From NCBI RefSeq assembly GCF_039679125.1, contig NZ_CP155551.1, positions 3,286,001 to 3,350,000 on the forward strand: a stretch of DNA of 64,000 bases, read 5' to 3'. The stretch is from Blastococcus sp. HT6-4. GTDB lineage: Bacteria; Actinomycetota; Actinomycetes; Mycobacteriales; Geodermatophilaceae. This document shows positions 16,775 through 27,357 of the stretch, in pieces (positions within the stretch are counted from its first letter, which is position 1; each line of letters begins with the position of its first letter). The position numbers and the translations under genes were made by a program. Below the pieces are notes generated by a model that worked only from the letters and a program-made list of their open reading frames with translations, had not been told where the DNA came from and did not search any database.

Positions 16775-17798
16775 GACCCGCCGTCCTCGCCCCGACGCCG
16801 TGCAGCGCCGTCTCCGCGTCCTCGCCGCTCACCCGCACCCCGGGCTTCCCGTTCCCGGCCCGGACGGTGCCGACCACCGTCCACCCGTCCGGCAGGGACG
16901 CCGATGCCGGGAACGTCGCCAGCAGGGCGTGATCCTCCCCACCGCTGAGCACCCAGGCCATCGGATCGGTGCCCAGCGCCGAGGCGACCTGCTGCAGCGG
17001 GCCCACCGGCTCCAGGCAGGCCCGCTCCAGCGCGGCGCGGTCCAGGTCGATCACCACGCCGCTGTCGGTCGCGATGTGCCGGGCGTCGGCGACCAGGCCG
17101 TCGCTCACGTCGCACATCGCGGTCGCGCCCGCGTCCGCGGCTGCCGGCCCCGCCGCGTACGGCGGGGTGGGCCGGCGGTGCGCCGACACCACGGCCAGCG
17201 GGCTGGAGAATCCGCGGCGCAGCACGGCGAACCCCGCCGCCGACCAGCCCAGGCGCCCGGCGAGCGCGACGACGTCGCCCGGCCGCGCACCGGAGCGCAG
17301 CACCGGCGCCCGCCCGTCCAGGTCGCCCAGCGCCGTGACCGACAGGACGACGCCGGCGCTGTCGGGCGCGGCCGCCACGGTGTCCCCGCCGACGACGGCG
17401 GCCCCCAGCGGGGCGCACTCGGCGGCCAGCCCGGCAGCCACCCCTTCCAGCCAGCTCGTGAGCGTGTCGGGCGGGCAGGCCAGCCCGACCACGAGCGCGG
17501 TCGTCGTGGCGCCCATCGCCGCGACGTCGGCCAGGTTCGCCGCCGCCGCCTTGTGCCCGACGTCCTCCGCGGACGACCAGTCCCGCCGGAAGTGCCGGCC
17601 CTCCACCAGCACGTCGACGGTCACGACGACCCGCCGGTCCGGGGTCCGGAGGACGGCGGCGTCGTCGCCGGGGCCCACCTCCGCCGCGGTCGCCGTGCCC
17701 GAGCGGGCGAGCACCCGGGCGATCACGCCGAACTCGCCGACGACCCGGACGCTGTCGGCCGGATCACCACGCGGGACCAGCGGGCGGGGTCGGCTCAT
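16758..17798 (-). CDS. thiL: Thiamine-monophosphate kinase
   Basis: This enzyme phosphorylates thiamine monophosphate to the active cofactor thiamine diphosphate. The ATG at 17798 gives 346 aa. PurM-like motifs are visible: GDDAAVL, VTVDVLVEGRHF, HKAAAANLADVAAMGA and the C-terminal SGGEDHALLATF. A GGAG site precedes the start. In M. tuberculosis thiL also lies in this neighbourhood (Rv2977c). Thiamine diphosphate is the cofactor of IlvB, encoded later in the window. Confidence 0.95.
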   Translation of the reverse strand: MSRPRPLVPRGDPADSVRVVGEFGVIARVLARSGTATAAEVGPGDDAAVLRTPDRRVVVTVDVLVEGRHFRRDWSSAEDVGHKAAAANLADVAAMGATTTALVVGLACPPDTLTSWLEGVAAGLAAECAPLGAAVVGGDTVAAAPDSAGVVLSVTALGDLDGRAPVLRSGARPGDVVALAGRLGWSAAGFAVLRRGFSSPLAVVSAHRRPTPPYAAGPAAADAGATAMCDVSDGLVADARHIATDSGVVIDLDRAALERACLEPVGPLQQVASALGTDPMAWVLSGGEDHALLATFPASASLPDGWTVVGTVRAGNGKPGVRVSGEDAETALHGVGARTAGHVHFG

Positions 17799-17890
17799 CG
17801 GTGCACTCCAGTCGCTGGGGTAGGTTGCCGACGAGTCCGCCACCCGGCGGGGACGACGTCTCGGCACTGCTTCCGGAGGAAGGATCTCCC

Positions 17891-18124
17891 GTGGTCCACG
17901 CCTACATCCTCATCCAGACCGAAGTCGGCAAGGCCGCCCAGGTCGCCTCGACCATCAGCGAGATCAGCGGCGTCACCAGGGCCGAGGACGTCACCGGCCC
18001 GTACGACGTGATCGTCCGCGCCGAGGCCGAGACCGTCGACGAGCTCGGCCGGCTGGTCGTGGCGCGCGTGCAGTCGGTCGACGGCATCACCCGCACGCTG
18101 ACCTGCCCGGTCGTCAACATCTGA
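17891..18124 (+). CDS. Stand-alone Lrp/AsnC ligand-binding (RAM) domain protein
   Basis: This 77-aa protein consists only of the alpha/beta RAM sensor fold of Lrp/AsnC regulators (VHAYILIQTEVGKA ... GPYDVIVRAEAETVDEL) with no DNA-binding domain. Such proteins bind amino acids or related ligands and may modify a full-length Lrp. GGAGGAAGG 14 nt before the GTG supports the start. It is divergent from thiL and 11 nt upstream of the DUF3515 gene. Confidence 0.9.
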   Translation: MVHAYILIQTEVGKAAQVASTISEISGVTRAEDVTGPYDVIVRAEAETVDELGRLVVARVQSVDGITRTLTCPVVNI

Positions 18125-18135
18125 GCGGTCGCCCC

Positions 18136-18696
18136 GTGGACCCGCTCCGCCGGGCCGCGCTGCTGGTGACGGTCCTCACCGTTCCGGTGGTGATCGCGCT
18201 CGTCGTCATGGTCAACGTGCTCGGCGACCGGGCCGCCGACCGGTCGGCCGCTCCCGCCGTCGTCGACGGCGCCGAACCCGTCCGCCCCGAGGACCTGCCC
18301 GTGCTGGAGCTGGCCACCCCGCCGGTCACCGCGGAGGCGGAGGCGCACTGCCCGGCCCTCATGGCGAACCTCCCGCTGGAGCTGGCCGGGGAGACCTCCC
18401 GGCGGGTGCAGTCCGACACCCCGTACGTGTACGCGTGGGGCGACCCACCCGTCGTGCTGACCTGCGGCGTCGAGCGCCCCGCCGGCTGGACCGTCGGTGC
18501 GTCGGCGATCCAGATCAACGGCGTGCAGTGGCACGTCGACACCAGCGATCCCGAGGCCACGGTGTGGACGGCGGTGGACCGCCCCGTCTACGTCGAGATG
18601 CGCCTCCCGGCGGGGGTCGACAGCGCTCCGGTCACCGCCCTCACCGTGCCGCTGGCCGAGGCCCTGCCGTACCGGGAGCCCGACCCCGGCCCCTGA
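18136..18696 (+). CDS. DUF3515 membrane-anchored protein
   Basis: This 186-aa protein has an N-terminal membrane segment (about residues 7-29, LLVTVLTVPVVIALVVMVNVL) and a predicted extracellular domain with two conserved Cys (AHCPAL and LTCGVE). It matches the actinobacterial DUF3515 family, whose member Rv2980 likewise sits next to ddl. Function is unknown. It starts with GTG 11 nt after the AsnC-type gene, probably in one transcript. Confidence 0.82.
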   Translation: MDPLRRAALLVTVLTVPVVIALVVMVNVLGDRAADRSAAPAVVDGAEPVRPEDLPVLELATPPVTAEAEAHCPALMANLPLELAGETSRRVQSDTPYVYAWGDPPVVLTCGVERPAGWTVGASAIQINGVQWHVDTSDPEATVWTAVDRPVYVEMRLPAGVDSAPVTALTVPLAEALPYREPDPGP

Positions 18697-18722
18697 GGCC
18701 CGCTGCGCGCCGCCGGACGGCT

Positions 18723-19403
18723 TCACGCCGGCGGCAGCAGCGCCAACTGCTCCTCGAGGACGGCGCCGACCTCCCGGACGGCGTCGGCCTTCGTCTCCGC
18801 CACCGCGGTCACCGAGACGCTGAAGACGCCGTGCCAGCACCAGGCGAAGGCGGCCGGGTCGACCAGACCGGCCTCGGGCACGGGCGCGTCCACGGTCAGC
18901 AGGCGGCAGTTGGCGGGCAGCTCCGGCGGGTCCTCGCTCAGCACCCCCGGGTAGAGCTCGGCGTCGTTGCGGGCCAGGTCCTGGGCGTAGGACCGGGCGC
19001 CGGACCGCCGGTCGAACTGGTCGACGAAGACCCCGGTGATGGGGCCGTCCCCGTGCCCCCAGAACCGCTCCCAGCCGTAGCGGTAGCCGTAGCTCTCGAG
19101 CACCTCGCGCTCGCGCGCCGGGTCGGTGGAGTAGCCGGCGACGTCCTCCAGGCGTTTCTCCCCCGCCGGCGGCTCGAGGTCCTCGTCGGGCAGCCGGGGC
19201 CGGCCCGAGGGCACGTCGGTGACGATCAGCCGCTCGAGCTCGGCGGGGTCCGTCGGCCGGTTGGAGGGCGCCACGGCCGTCGGCACGCCGTCGACCGCGC
19301 GCCCGCAGCCCGGCAGCACGGCGACGGCCACGGCCACGGCGGCCAGGGCGCCCGCGGCGAGCGGGGACCGGGCGGCGCGCCGGGCCCGCCGCCCGAGGAT
19401 CAC
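18723..19403 (-). CDS. Putative lipoprotein, unknown function
   Basis: This 226-aa protein has an Arg-rich N-terminus, a hydrophobic stretch and a lipobox LPGC with the lipidated Cys at residue 33. It is therefore expected on the outer face of the membrane. The mature part has scattered aromatic residues and Cys ([15 protein letters not shown]). I do not recognise the fold. The GTG overlaps the ddl stop (GTGA), so it is coupled to D-Ala-D-Ala ligase, which hints at an envelope role. Confidence 0.8.
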   Translation of the reverse strand: MILGRRARRAARSPLAAGALAAVAVAVAVLPGCGRAVDGVPTAVAPSNRPTDPAELERLIVTDVPSGRPRLPDEDLEPPAGEKRLEDVAGYSTDPAREREVLESYGYRYGWERFWGHGDGPITGVFVDQFDRRSGARSYAQDLARNDAELYPGVLSEDPPELPANCRLLTVDAPVPEAGLVDPAAFAWCWHGVFSVSVTAVAETKADAVREVGAVLEEQLALLPPA

Positions 19404-20536
19404 CGGGCCGGCCGCGGACCGCCGGTGAGGGCGCCGGTCACCAGCCGGTCCACCAGCGCGGCGAAGTCGACGCCCGTGGACGCCCACATGCGCGCGAACA
19501 TCGAGATCGGGGTGAACCCCGGCATGGTGTTCACCTCGTTGATCACCAGCCGGTCCGACCCGTCCGGGCCGGTGCCGAGGAAGAAGTCGACCCGGGCGAG
19601 CCCGCGGCAGTCCAGCGCCAGGTAGGCCCGGCGGGCGGCGTCCTGGACGGCGGCCACCTGCTCCGGGGAGAGCTCGGCGGGGATGTCGAACTCCGCGGCG
19701 TCGTCGAGGTACTTGGCCGCGAAGTCGTACCAGTCGACGCCGGGCCGCAGCCGGATCTCGGCGGGCAGGCTCGCCTCCGGGAGACCGGACCCGCGGGCGG
19801 CCAGGACACCGCACTCGATCTCCCGGCCGGGGACGGCCGCCTCCACGATCACCTTCGGATCGACCGCGGCGGCCGCGGCGACGGCCGCGGGGAACTGCGC
19901 CCAGTCGGTGACCTTGCTGATGCCGATGCTGGAGCCGGCACGCGCCGGCTTGACGAAGACCGGCAGCCCGAGGCGGTCCCGCCCGGCCTCGTCGAGGACC
20001 GACGGCTCGGCGCACACCGCGCCGTGCGAGTCGCGCAGGACGACGTGCTCCCCCTGCGGCAGGCCCGCGGCGGCCAGCAGCTTCTTGGTGAACTCCTTGT
20101 CCATGGACGCCGCGCTGGCGAACACGCCCGACCCCACGTAGGGCAGCCCGGTCATCTCCAGCAGCCCCTGGACCGTGCCGTCCTCGCCGAACGTGCCGTG
20201 CAGCACGGGGAAGACGACGTCGACCTCGGTGAGCGCCCGCCCGACCGCCGCGCCCGGCTCCAGGACGGCCAGCCCGCGGGCCTCGGGATCGCCGACCAGC
20301 GAGACCGCCGTGCCACCGGTCACCTCGGGCAGGACGCCGTCGGTGATCGTCAGCCGCTGATCGGCCGCGGGCAGCACCCAGCGGCCGTCGCGGGCGATGC
20401 CGACGGGCACCACCTCGTACCGCTCGGGATCGAGCGCGGCCATCACGCTGCTCGCGGAGACGCAGGAGATCGCGTGCTCCTCGCTGCGGCCCCCGAACAC
20501 GACCGCCACACGCACCTTGCCGCCCACGCCGCTCAT
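19400..20536 (-). CDS. ddl: D-alanine--D-alanine ligase
   Basis: This ATP-grasp enzyme joins two D-Ala for peptidoglycan precursors. The 378-aa protein has N-terminal [22 protein letters not shown], the substrate segment [19 protein letters not shown]-grasp residues ([16 protein letters not shown]) and the C-terminal metal site ([12 protein letters not shown]...[11 protein letters not shown]). The ATG at 20536 was chosen because the conserved beta strand begins ten residues in. It corresponds to Rv2981c. Confidence 0.97.
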   Translation of the reverse strand: MSGVGGKVRVAVVFGGRSEEHAISCVSASSVMAALDPERYEVVPVGIARDGRWVLPAADQRLTITDGVLPEVTGGTAVSLVGDPEARGLAVLEPGAAVGRALTEVDVVFPVLHGTFGEDGTVQGLLEMTGLPYVGSGVFASAASMDKEFTKKLLAAAGLPQGEHVVLRDSHGAVCAEPSVLDEAGRDRLGLPVFVKPARAGSSIGISKVTDWAQFPAAVAAAAAVDPKVIVEAAVPGREIECGVLAARGSGLPEASLPAEIRLRPGVDWYDFAAKYLDDAAEFDIPAELSPEQVAAVQDAARRAYLALDCRGLARVDFFLGTGPDGSDRLVINEVNTMPGFTPISMFARMWASTGVDFAALVDRLVTGALTGGPRPAR

Positions 20537-20633
20537 CCCCGCGACCCTAACCGAGCCCGGTTCCGCCGCCCTGACGCGTCGTCGAACACGGCGTCGAGCC
20601 GCCGAGGGGCCCGTGGTGTGGCAGCCTCGTCGC

Positions 20634-21434
20634 GTGCACGACGACCCAGCCCACCAGACCGCACCCGGGACGGCGCGCACCACGGACGGGCCCGGGCACT
20701 CCCGAGGACTGCGCCTGGCCGGAGCGGCGGTGCACCTGTACACGGCCAGCGGCTCGGTGCTCGGCCTGCTCCTCGTCCTCGCGGCCTTCGACGGCGCCGT
20801 CGAGACCGCCCTGTGGCTCATCCTCGCGACGCTGTTCATCGACGGCACCGACGGGATGCTGGCCCGGCGGTTCCGGGTCAAGGAGACGATCCCCTGGTTC
20901 GACGGCGCCCGGATGGACGACATCGTCGACTACCTGACCTACGTCTTCGCCCCGATCGTGCTGCTCTGGACGACCGACCGGATCCCCGGCGGCGCCCTCG
21001 GCTGGGTCCTGGCCGCGCTCCCCCTGCTGGCGTCCTGCTACCAGTTCTGCCGGATCGACGCGAAGACCGAGGACCACTACTTCCTCGGCTTCCCGAGCTA
21101 CTGGAACGTCGTGGCCTTCTACGCGATCGTCCTGGACGTCGGCACCACCGGCGTCGGCATCGCGCTCGCCGTCCTGACCGTGCTGGTGTTCATCCCGGTC
21201 AAGTACGTCTACCCGTCGCGCACCAAGCTGCTGCGCGGCCTGAACCTCGGGCTGGCCACCGTGTGGCTGGTCACCTTCGCGGTGCTGATCGTCCAGTACC
21301 CCGACCCGCACCCGCTGGTCGTCGCGCTGAGCCTGGTGTACCTCGTCTACTACTTCGGCGTGAGCATCTGGCTGACCGTGGCCGGCAGCCGCCGCCGGTC
21401 CGCGTCAGCCGAGGGCGTCGAGCGCGCGGGATAG
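20634..21434 (+). CDS. CDP-alcohol phosphatidyltransferase family membrane protein (Pcs-like)
   Basis: This 266-aa integral membrane protein has about eight hydrophobic segments. It contains a DG(x)2AR-type motif in the form [34 protein letters not shown], the pattern of CDP-alcohol phosphotransferases. The arrangement is closest to phosphatidylcholine synthase (CDP-diacylglycerol plus choline), but the actual alcohol is not certain. The GTG start is a choice among several; similarity begins around [11 protein letters not shown]. Its 3' end overlaps the converging PLP-enzyme gene by 30 nt. Confidence 0.8.
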   Translation: MHDDPAHQTAPGTARTTDGPGHSRGLRLAGAAVHLYTASGSVLGLLLVLAAFDGAVETALWLILATLFIDGTDGMLARRFRVKETIPWFDGARMDDIVDYLTYVFAPIVLLWTTDRIPGGALGWVLAALPLLASCYQFCRIDAKTEDHYFLGFPSYWNVVAFYAIVLDVGTTGVGIALAVLTVLVFIPVKYVYPSRTKLLRGLNLGLATVWLVTFAVLIVQYPDPHPLVVALSLVYLVYYFGVSIWLTVAGSRRRSASAEGVERAG

Positions 21435-22541
21435 GTCGGCGACGAGGTCGGCGGTGTCCTCGATGCCGCAGGACAGCCGGACGAAGCCGGCCGGGACGTC
21501 GTCCCCGCCCCACTGCGCCCGCCGGTCGATCGTGCTGTGCACGCCGCCGAAGCTGGTCGCCGCCGCCCACAGCCGGCTCGCCCCCAGCAACCGGGAGACG
21601 GCGGCCTCGCCGGGCAGCTCGGCGGACAGGACCCCGTTCGGCCGGAGCATCTGCCGGGTGGCCAGCGCCGACGACGGGTCGCCGGCGCGCCACGGCCACC
21701 GCAGGTTCGTGACGGCGGGGTGGCCGGCGAGCACCTCGGCGACCGCCGCCGCGTTCGCCGCCTGACGGGCCAGCCGGAGATCCAGGGTGCTCATGGATCG
21801 GTGCCCCAGCCAGGCCTCGAACGGCCCCGGCGTGCTGCCGGTGCGGTCCCGGAAGCCCTTCACCCGGGCGTGCAGCTCGTCGTCGGTCATGGACACGTGG
21901 CCGAGCAGCAGATCGCTGTGCCCCGTCAGCGCCTTCGTGTCGCTGCCCACGGTGAGGTCAGCCCCCAGCGCGAGCGGCCGCTGGCCCAGCGGGGTCGCGG
22001 TGGTGTTGTCGACGGCCACGAGGGCGCCGGCCGCGTGCGCGGCCTCGGCCACGGCCGCGATGTCGCAGACGTCCAGCTGCGGGTTGCTCGGCGTCTCCAG
22101 CAGGACCATGCGCGCCCCGGCCAGCCCGCCGCCGGCGGCCACCCGCCCGATCTCCGGCGTGGGCACGTACTCAACGTCGATCCCGAAGCGGGCCAGCTCC
22201 TCGGCGGCCAGCAGCCGGGTCGTGTAGTAGCCGTCCGAGGGCAAGACGACGCGGTCACCGGTCCGGGTGCAAGCGAGGACGGCGGCGGTGAGCGCGGCCA
22301 TCCCGGTGGCGAAGGACAGGCAGCGCCCGCCGTCGAGCTCGCCGACGGCGTCCTCGAAGGCCCGGAGCGTGGGCTGCTCGGTGCGCGCGTAGGCATCGGC
22401 GCCACCGGCTCGCGGCGGCTGGTCGGCGAGGTGGAACGGCGCGGCGAACACCGGCGAGGGACGCAGCGGGGACCCCGGCACCGCGGGGCCCTCCCCCGCC
22501 CGCACCGACCGGGTCCCGTCGCCCCACCCGTTCTCGCTCAC
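21405..22541 (-). CDS. Cystathionine gamma-lyase/synthase family PLP enzyme
   Basis: This 378-aa fold-type I PLP enzyme belongs to the Cys/Met metabolism family (transsulfuration). It shows the PLP environment FATGMAALTAA, LLETPSNPQLDVCDI and the Schiff-base Lys in GSDTKALTGHSDLLLGHV. Sequence alone does not separate lyase from synthase activity. The GTG start at 22541 gives VSENGWGDGTRSVRAGEG, which matches the family N-terminus. A low-complexity repeat block lies just upstream. Confidence 0.85.
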   Translation of the reverse strand: MSENGWGDGTRSVRAGEGPAVPGSPLRPSPVFAAPFHLADQPPRAGGADAYARTEQPTLRAFEDAVGELDGGRCLSFATGMAALTAAVLACTRTGDRVVLPSDGYYTTRLLAAEELARFGIDVEYVPTPEIGRVAAGGGLAGARMVLLETPSNPQLDVCDIAAVAEAAHAAGALVAVDNTTATPLGQRPLALGADLTVGSDTKALTGHSDLLLGHVSMTDDELHARVKGFRDRTGSTPGPFEAWLGHRSMSTLDLRLARQAANAAAVAEVLAGHPAVTNLRWPWRAGDPSSALATRQMLRPNGVLSAELPGEAAVSRLLGASRLWAAATSFGGVHSTIDRRAQWGGDDVPAGFVRLSCGIEDTADLVADLSRALDALG

Positions 22542-22559
22542 TGCACCCTGTTCGCTCCC

Positions 22560-22690
22560 GCGGGGCGCTCCGCTCCTCGCTCGGAGGTCCAGGCCGGTTC
22601 CGCGGTCGGTCCGCTCCTCGCTCGTCCCTCGCTGCGATGCTCCCTCCCTGTCACCGGCCGCCTCGCTGCGATGCTCACGCCCCTGTCCGC
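22560..22690. repeat. Intergenic CGCTCCTCGCTCG / CGCTGCGATGCTC repeats
   Basis: The gap between gpsA and the PLP-enzyme gene is built from short repeated units. TCCGCTCCTCGCTCG occurs at 22569-22583 and 22610-22624, and CCTCGCTGCGATGCTC at 22627-22642 and 22661-22676, with further degenerate copies between. It does not code for a recognisable protein. Similar C/G/T-rich dispersed units occur in intergenic DNA of related actinobacteria, from memory. Confidence 0.65.
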
Positions 22691-23686
22691 TCACTCCGGC
22701 TTCGCCTCCCGCGACATGATCTCCCGCACCATCTGCCCGGGCGCCTCCCCCTCGTGGCACACGCGCACGACCGCCTCGGTGATCGGCACGTCGACGCCGT
22801 GCGCCCGGGCCAGGTCGAGCACCGAGCGGCAGCTCTTCACGCCCTCGGCGGTCTGCCGCGTGCTCCGCTGCACCTCCTCGACGGTCATCCCGCGGCCGAG
22901 CTTCTCCCCGAAGGTGCGGTTGCGCGACAGCGGCGAGCTGCAGGTGGCGACGAGGTCGCCCAGCCCGGCCAGCCCGGCGAACGTGGTCAGCTCCGCACCC
23001 AGCACCAGTCCCAGGCGGGCGGTCTCGGCGAGCCCGCGGGTCATCAGCGAGGCCCGTGTGTTGTCACCGAACCCGAGCCCCTCGGCGATGCCACAGGCCA
23101 GCGCGATGACGTTCTTCACCGCCCCGCTCAGCTCGCAGCCGACGACGTCGGGGTTGGTGTACGGCCGGAAGTAGCGGGTGTGGCAGGCCTCCTGGAGCAC
23201 CGCCGCCCGGCCGGCGTCGGAGCAGGCGATCACCGTGGCGGCCGGCTGCTCCTCGGCGATCTCCCGCGCCAGGTTGGGGCCGCTCAGCGCCGCCACCCGC
23301 TCCGGGCCGGCACCGGTGACCTCGCAGATCACCTCGCTCATCCGCTTGGTGGTGCCGAGCTCGATGCCCTTCATCAAAGACAGCAGCGTCGCGTCCGGCG
23401 GCAGCAGCTCCCGCCACTCGCCCAGGTTCCCCCGCAGCGACTGCGAGGGCACCGCCAGCACGACGACGTCGGCGTCGAGCAGCGCCTCGGCGGGGTCGGC
23501 GGTGGCCCGCAGCCGCTCCGGCAGCCGCACGCCGGGGAGGTACTCGAGGTTCTCCCGGCGCTCGGCGATGGCGGTGGCCAGCTCCGGACGCCGGGCGTGC
23601 AGCATCACCTGGCAGCCGGCGTCGGCCAGCACCTTGGCGAACGTCGTGCCCCACGAACCGGCACCGAGGACCGCGGCCCGCGTCAT
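22691..23686 (-). CDS. gpsA: Glycerol-3-phosphate dehydrogenase [NAD(P)+]
   Basis: This enzyme makes sn-glycerol 3-phosphate for phospholipid synthesis. The 331-aa protein has an N-terminal Rossmann motif [17 protein letters not shown], the segment [10 protein letters not shown] and the catalytic Lys region [24 protein letters not shown]. Its ATG overlaps the upstream acyltransferase stop (ATGA). This pairs the enzyme making the substrate with the acyltransferase that may use a downstream product. Confidence 0.97.
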   Translation of the reverse strand: MTRAAVLGAGSWGTTFAKVLADAGCQVMLHARRPELATAIAERRENLEYLPGVRLPERLRATADPAEALLDADVVVLAVPSQSLRGNLGEWRELLPPDATLLSLMKGIELGTTKRMSEVICEVTGAGPERVAALSGPNLAREIAEEQPAATVIACSDAGRAAVLQEACHTRYFRPYTNPDVVGCELSGAVKNVIALACGIAEGLGFGDNTRASLMTRGLAETARLGLVLGAELTTFAGLAGLGDLVATCSSPLSRNRTFGEKLGRGMTVEEVQRSTRQTAEGVKSCRSVLDLARAHGVDVPITEAVVRVCHEGEAPGQMVREIMSREAKPE

Positions 23687-24519
23687 GCCGCACTCCCCGC
23701 GGGGCCGTCGGAACGCCGGCGCCCCGGGCCCGGGTGGACGGCGAGCGGAGGACGCTCGCCCCGCAGCTCGGCCAGCTGGTCGCGCACCCTCGACATCATC
23801 AGATCGGTCGTCTCCCGCAGCAGCTCGGCGTTCAGCGGGCGCCCGGCCCGCACCTCCGCGCGCACGGCGGAGAGGTCGATCGGCTCGCCGACGAAGGAGT
23901 CGACGGGCACGCGGAGGGCCGGGCGCAGCTTCTTGTCGTGGTAGTCGTGCACCCGCTGCGGCCCCCACTGGGCCACCGGGACGACGACGGCGTCGGTGGT
24001 CAGCGCCAGGTGCGCGGCACCCGTGCGCGCCCGCATCGGCCACCAGTCCGGGTCCCGGGTGACCGAGCCCTCGGGGTAGATGACGACGAGGTTGCCCGCC
24101 CGCAGGTCGGCCCGCGCGGCGTCCAGGGAGCCGCGGGCGGCCGTGGTGTACCGGGCCACCGGGATCTGCCCCGCCGACCGGAGGATCGTGCCGGCCACCC
24201 CCGCGAAGACCGCCTCCTTGGCGAGGAAGTGCGGGATGCGGCCGTGGTCGAACACCAGCCGCGCGCACGCCAGGGGGTCGAGCACCGAGACGTGGTTGGC
24301 GACCAGGAGCACCGACCCGCGGACCGGGATGCGGTCGCCGTGGCGGTAGCGCAGCCGGAACAGCAGGGACGACACCGGGTAGATGACCAGGATGCACAGC
24401 AGCAGGGAGACCGAGAGCCGGCCGCGGGTGCGCCACCGGGCCGGCCGGTGGCCGACGGCCCCCTCGCCCGGGGTGGACCCGCCCGTGACCGGGCCGTGCG
24501 AGGACCTCTCCTCCGTCAC
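23683..24519 (-). CDS. Lysophospholipid acyltransferase (PlsC-like)
   Basis: This 278-aa membrane-associated acyltransferase has a hydrophobic anchor (about residues 36-52) and the glycerolipid acyltransferase motifs NHVSVLD (H-x4-D) and [20 protein letters not shown]. It probably acylates lysophosphatidic acid, but related enzymes use other acceptors. The GTG start has AGGGAGG 9 nt upstream. It is coupled to gpsA. Confidence 0.87.
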   Translation of the reverse strand: MTEERSSHGPVTGGSTPGEGAVGHRPARWRTRGRLSVSLLLCILVIYPVSSLLFRLRYRHGDRIPVRGSVLLVANHVSVLDPLACARLVFDHGRIPHFLAKEAVFAGVAGTILRSAGQIPVARYTTAARGSLDAARADLRAGNLVVIYPEGSVTRDPDWWPMRARTGAAHLALTTDAVVVPVAQWGPQRVHDYHDKKLRPALRVPVDSFVGEPIDLSAVRAEVRAGRPLNAELLRETTDLMMSRVRDQLAELRGERPPLAVHPGPGRRRSDGPAGSAA

Positions 24520-24626
24520 CGTCCCGCCTCCCTCTCTGCCGGCCAGCCCATGATCGACCCGCGCCGGCGATCGCGGGCCACCGGGGTCCGCACCGGCACC
24601 GCGCCCGGGGGCGGTGTGCTCACATT

Positions 24627-25277
24627 GTGGTCGTGGGCAGCTGGTCGGTCGTGATCCCGGCGAAGCGGCTCGCCGTGGCCAAGACGCGCCTGCGGCCCCT
24701 CACGGCACCCGGGAGCGACCACGACGGGCTGGTCCTGGCCCTGCTCGCCGACACGGTCGCGGCCGCCCTCGCCTGCCCGGAGGTGGGCTCGGTCGTCGTC
24801 GTCACCGACGAGCCGGCCGCCGCGGACCTCGTGCGCGGGCTCGGGGCCCGCCCCGTCCCCGACCGACCGGACCGGGGGCTCAACCCGGCGCTCGAGCACG
24901 GCGCCCGGCACGCGGGCGGCGCGGCGGTCGCGGCGCTCTCCTCCGACCTGCCCGCTCTGCGACCGGCCGAGCTCGCCGCCGCGCTGCGGGCGGCCGAGGG
25001 GGCGCCGCGCTGCTTCGTCGCGGACGCGCAGGGCACCGGCACCACGCTGCTCACCGCCACCGGCGCCGACCTGCTCCCGCGGTTCGGGCGCGGCTCGGCG
25101 CAGGCCCACCGCGGCGACGGGGCGGTGCCCCTGACCGGCGACTGGCCGGGGCTGCTGCGCGACGTGGACACGGCCGGGGACCTGCGCGCCGCGGTCGCGC
25201 TCGGGCTCGGCGAGCACACGGCCGACCTGCTCAGGCGCTCGCCGGGTCTCGCCGTTCACCTGCGTGCGGCACGATGA
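24627..25277 (+). CDS. fbiD: Phosphoenolpyruvate guanylyltransferase FbiD (F420 biosynthesis)
   Basis: This enzyme activates phosphoenolpyruvate with GTP for the assembly of coenzyme F420. The 216-aa protein shows the nucleotidyltransferase opening [17 protein letters not shown] and the motif [14 protein letters not shown]. The position next to ppk matches Rv2983. An alternative GTG at 24633 would sit 6 nt after CACATT and would suit a leaderless mRNA; the protein would lose only two residues. The gene implies F420-dependent redox chemistry in this organism. Confidence 0.88.
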   Translation: MVVGSWSVVIPAKRLAVAKTRLRPLTAPGSDHDGLVLALLADTVAAALACPEVGSVVVVTDEPAAADLVRGLGARPVPDRPDRGLNPALEHGARHAGGAAVAALSSDLPALRPAELAAALRAAEGAPRCFVADAQGTGTTLLTATGADLLPRFGRGSAQAHRGDGAVPLTGDWPGLLRDVDTAGDLRAAVALGLGEHTADLLRRSPGLAVHLRAAR

Positions 25278-25281
25278 CCGG

Positions 25282-27357
25282 GTGCCCCTTCCCCCCGATG
25301 ACACCACGGACGCTCTGCCCGCCGACCGCTTCCTGAACCGCGAGCTGTCCTGGCTGGACTTCAACGCCCGCGTGCTGGAACTGGCCGAGGACGACTCGCT
25401 GCCGCTGCTGGAGCGGGTGAAGTTCCTCGCGATCTTCGCCAGCAACCTGGACGAGTTCTACATGGTGCGGATCGCCGGGCTGAAGCGCCGGCAGAGCACC
25501 GGGCTCACCGTCCGCTCCCCCGACGGGCTGACGATCCGGGAGCAGCTGGAGCGGGTCACCGCGCGCACCCAGGAACTCGTGCAGCGGCACTCCGACGTCT
25601 TCAACAAGGACGTGCTCCCCCGGCTCGAGGACGCCGGCATCCGGATCATCCACTGGGAGGACCTGGAGGACGAGGCGGCGGTGCGCCTGCGCGAGTACTT
25701 CCGCGACCAGGTGTTCCCCGTGCTCACCCCGCTGGCGGTCGACCCGGCGCACCCGTTCCCGTACATCAGCGGGCTCTCCCTGAACCTCGCCGTGTCGGTG
25801 CGCGACCCCGACTCCGGCGCCCCCCGCTTCGCGCGGCTGAAGGTGCCCAACAACGTCCCCCGCTTCGTGCCCGTGCCCCCCGGCAGCGCGACCACCGCCA
25901 CGTTCCTCCCGCTCGAGGACCTCATCGCCGCGCACCTGGCGCAGCTGTTCCCCGGCCTCGACGTGCTGGACCACCACTTCTTCCGCGTCACCCGCAACGC
26001 CGACCTGGAGGTGGAGGAGGACCGGGACGAGGACCTGCTCCAGGCGCTCGAGCGCGAGCTCGCCCGGCGGCGGTTCGGTCCGGCGGTGCGCCTGGAGGTG
26101 GCCGAGCCGATGGACCCGCGGATCCTCGAGGTGCTCATGTCCGAGCTCGAGGTCTCACCGGACGACGTCGTCCACGTGCCCGGACTGCTGGACCAGGCCG
26201 CGCTGATGGCGCTCTACGACCTGGACCGGCCCGAGCTCAAGGACGAGCCGTTCGTCCCGGCCACCCACCCGCGCCTCTCCGAGGGCGAGACCCCCAAGAG
26301 CGTCTTCGCCACCCTGCGCGAGGGCGACGTCCTGGTCCACCACCCGTACCACTCGTTCGCCACCAGCGTGCAGCGGTTCATCGAGCAGGCCGCCGCCGAC
26401 CCGGACGTGCTGGCGATCAAGCAGACGCTCTACCGCACCTCGGGCGACTCACCCATCGTGCATGCGCTGATCGAGGCCGCCCAGGCCGGTAAGCAGGTCG
26501 TCGTCCTGGTCGAGATCAAGGCCCGGTTCGACGAGGAGGCCAACATCACCTGGGCCCGCTCGCTGGAGCGCGCCGGCTGCCACGTCGTCTACGGGCTGGT
26601 GGGCCTGAAGACCCACTGCAAGACCGCCCTGGTGGTCCGCCGCGAGCAGGGCCTGATCCGGCGGTACTGCCACATCGGCACCGGCAACTACAACCCGAAG
26701 ACCGCCCGCATCTACGAGGACCTCGGCATCCTGACCGCCGACCCGCGCGTGGGCGCGGACCTCACGGACCTGTTCAACACGCTCACCGGCTACTCCCGGC
26801 AGACCAACTACCGCACGCTGATGGTGGCGCCGCACGGCATCCGCAACGGGCTGCTCGAGAAGATCCGGCGCGAGGCGCGGCACGCGGCGGAGGGTCAGCC
26901 GTCCGGTATCCGGATCAAGGCGAACTCGGTGGTCGACGAGCGGATCATCGACGCGCTGTACGAGGCCTCGCGGGCCGGCGTCCCGGTCGAGCTGTTCGTC
27001 CGGGGCATCTGCGCGCTGCGCCCCGGCGTCCCCGGCCTGTCCGAGACCATCCGGGTGCGTTCGATCGTCGGCCGCTTCCTGGAGCACTCGCGGGTCATCT
27101 CGTTCGAGAACGCCGGCGACCAGGAGTGGTGGATCGGCAGCTCCGACCTGATGCACCGCAACCTCGACCGCCGGGTCGAGGTGCTGCTGCGGGTCTGCGA
27201 CGAGTCGGCCCGCGCCCAGCTGCAGGAGTCGCTCACGCCGGCGATGGCCCCCGGGGTGCGGTCCTGGGAGCTGCGCAGCGACGGGCAGTGGGAACGCCTG
27301 GCGGGACGGGACTACCAGGCCGAGCTGATGCGCCGCATCCATGCTGCCGCCGGCTGA
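25282..27357 (+). CDS. ppk: Polyphosphate kinase 1
   Basis: This enzyme reversibly polymerises ATP gamma-phosphate into polyphosphate. The protein is 691 aa from the GTG at 25282; a GTG at 25264 would overlap fbiD. It has the four PPK1 domains: N-terminal [19 protein letters not shown], head domain, and C1/C2 domains. The presumed phospho-histidine is His445 in GLKTHCKT, followed by [20 protein letters not shown] and C-terminal [10 protein letters not shown]. It is 4 nt downstream of fbiD and overlaps mutT1. Confidence 0.97.
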   Translation: MPLPPDDTTDALPADRFLNRELSWLDFNARVLELAEDDSLPLLERVKFLAIFASNLDEFYMVRIAGLKRRQSTGLTVRSPDGLTIREQLERVTARTQELVQRHSDVFNKDVLPRLEDAGIRIIHWEDLEDEAAVRLREYFRDQVFPVLTPLAVDPAHPFPYISGLSLNLAVSVRDPDSGAPRFARLKVPNNVPRFVPVPPGSATTATFLPLEDLIAAHLAQLFPGLDVLDHHFFRVTRNADLEVEEDRDEDLLQALERELARRRFGPAVRLEVAEPMDPRILEVLMSELEVSPDDVVHVPGLLDQAALMALYDLDRPELKDEPFVPATHPRLSEGETPKSVFATLREGDVLVHHPYHSFATSVQRFIEQAAADPDVLAIKQTLYRTSGDSPIVHALIEAAQAGKQVVVLVEIKARFDEEANITWARSLERAGCHVVYGLVGLKTHCKTALVVRREQGLIRRYCHIGTGNYNPKTARIYEDLGILTADPRVGADLTDLFNTLTGYSRQTNYRTLMVAPHGIRNGLLEKIRREARHAAEGQPSGIRIKANSVVDERIIDALYEASRAGVPVELFVRGICALRPGVPGLSETIRVRSIVGRFLEHSRVISFENAGDQEWWIGSSDLMHRNLDRRVEVLLRVCDESARAQLQESLTPAMAPGVRSWELRSDGQWERLAGRDYQAELMRRIHAAAG

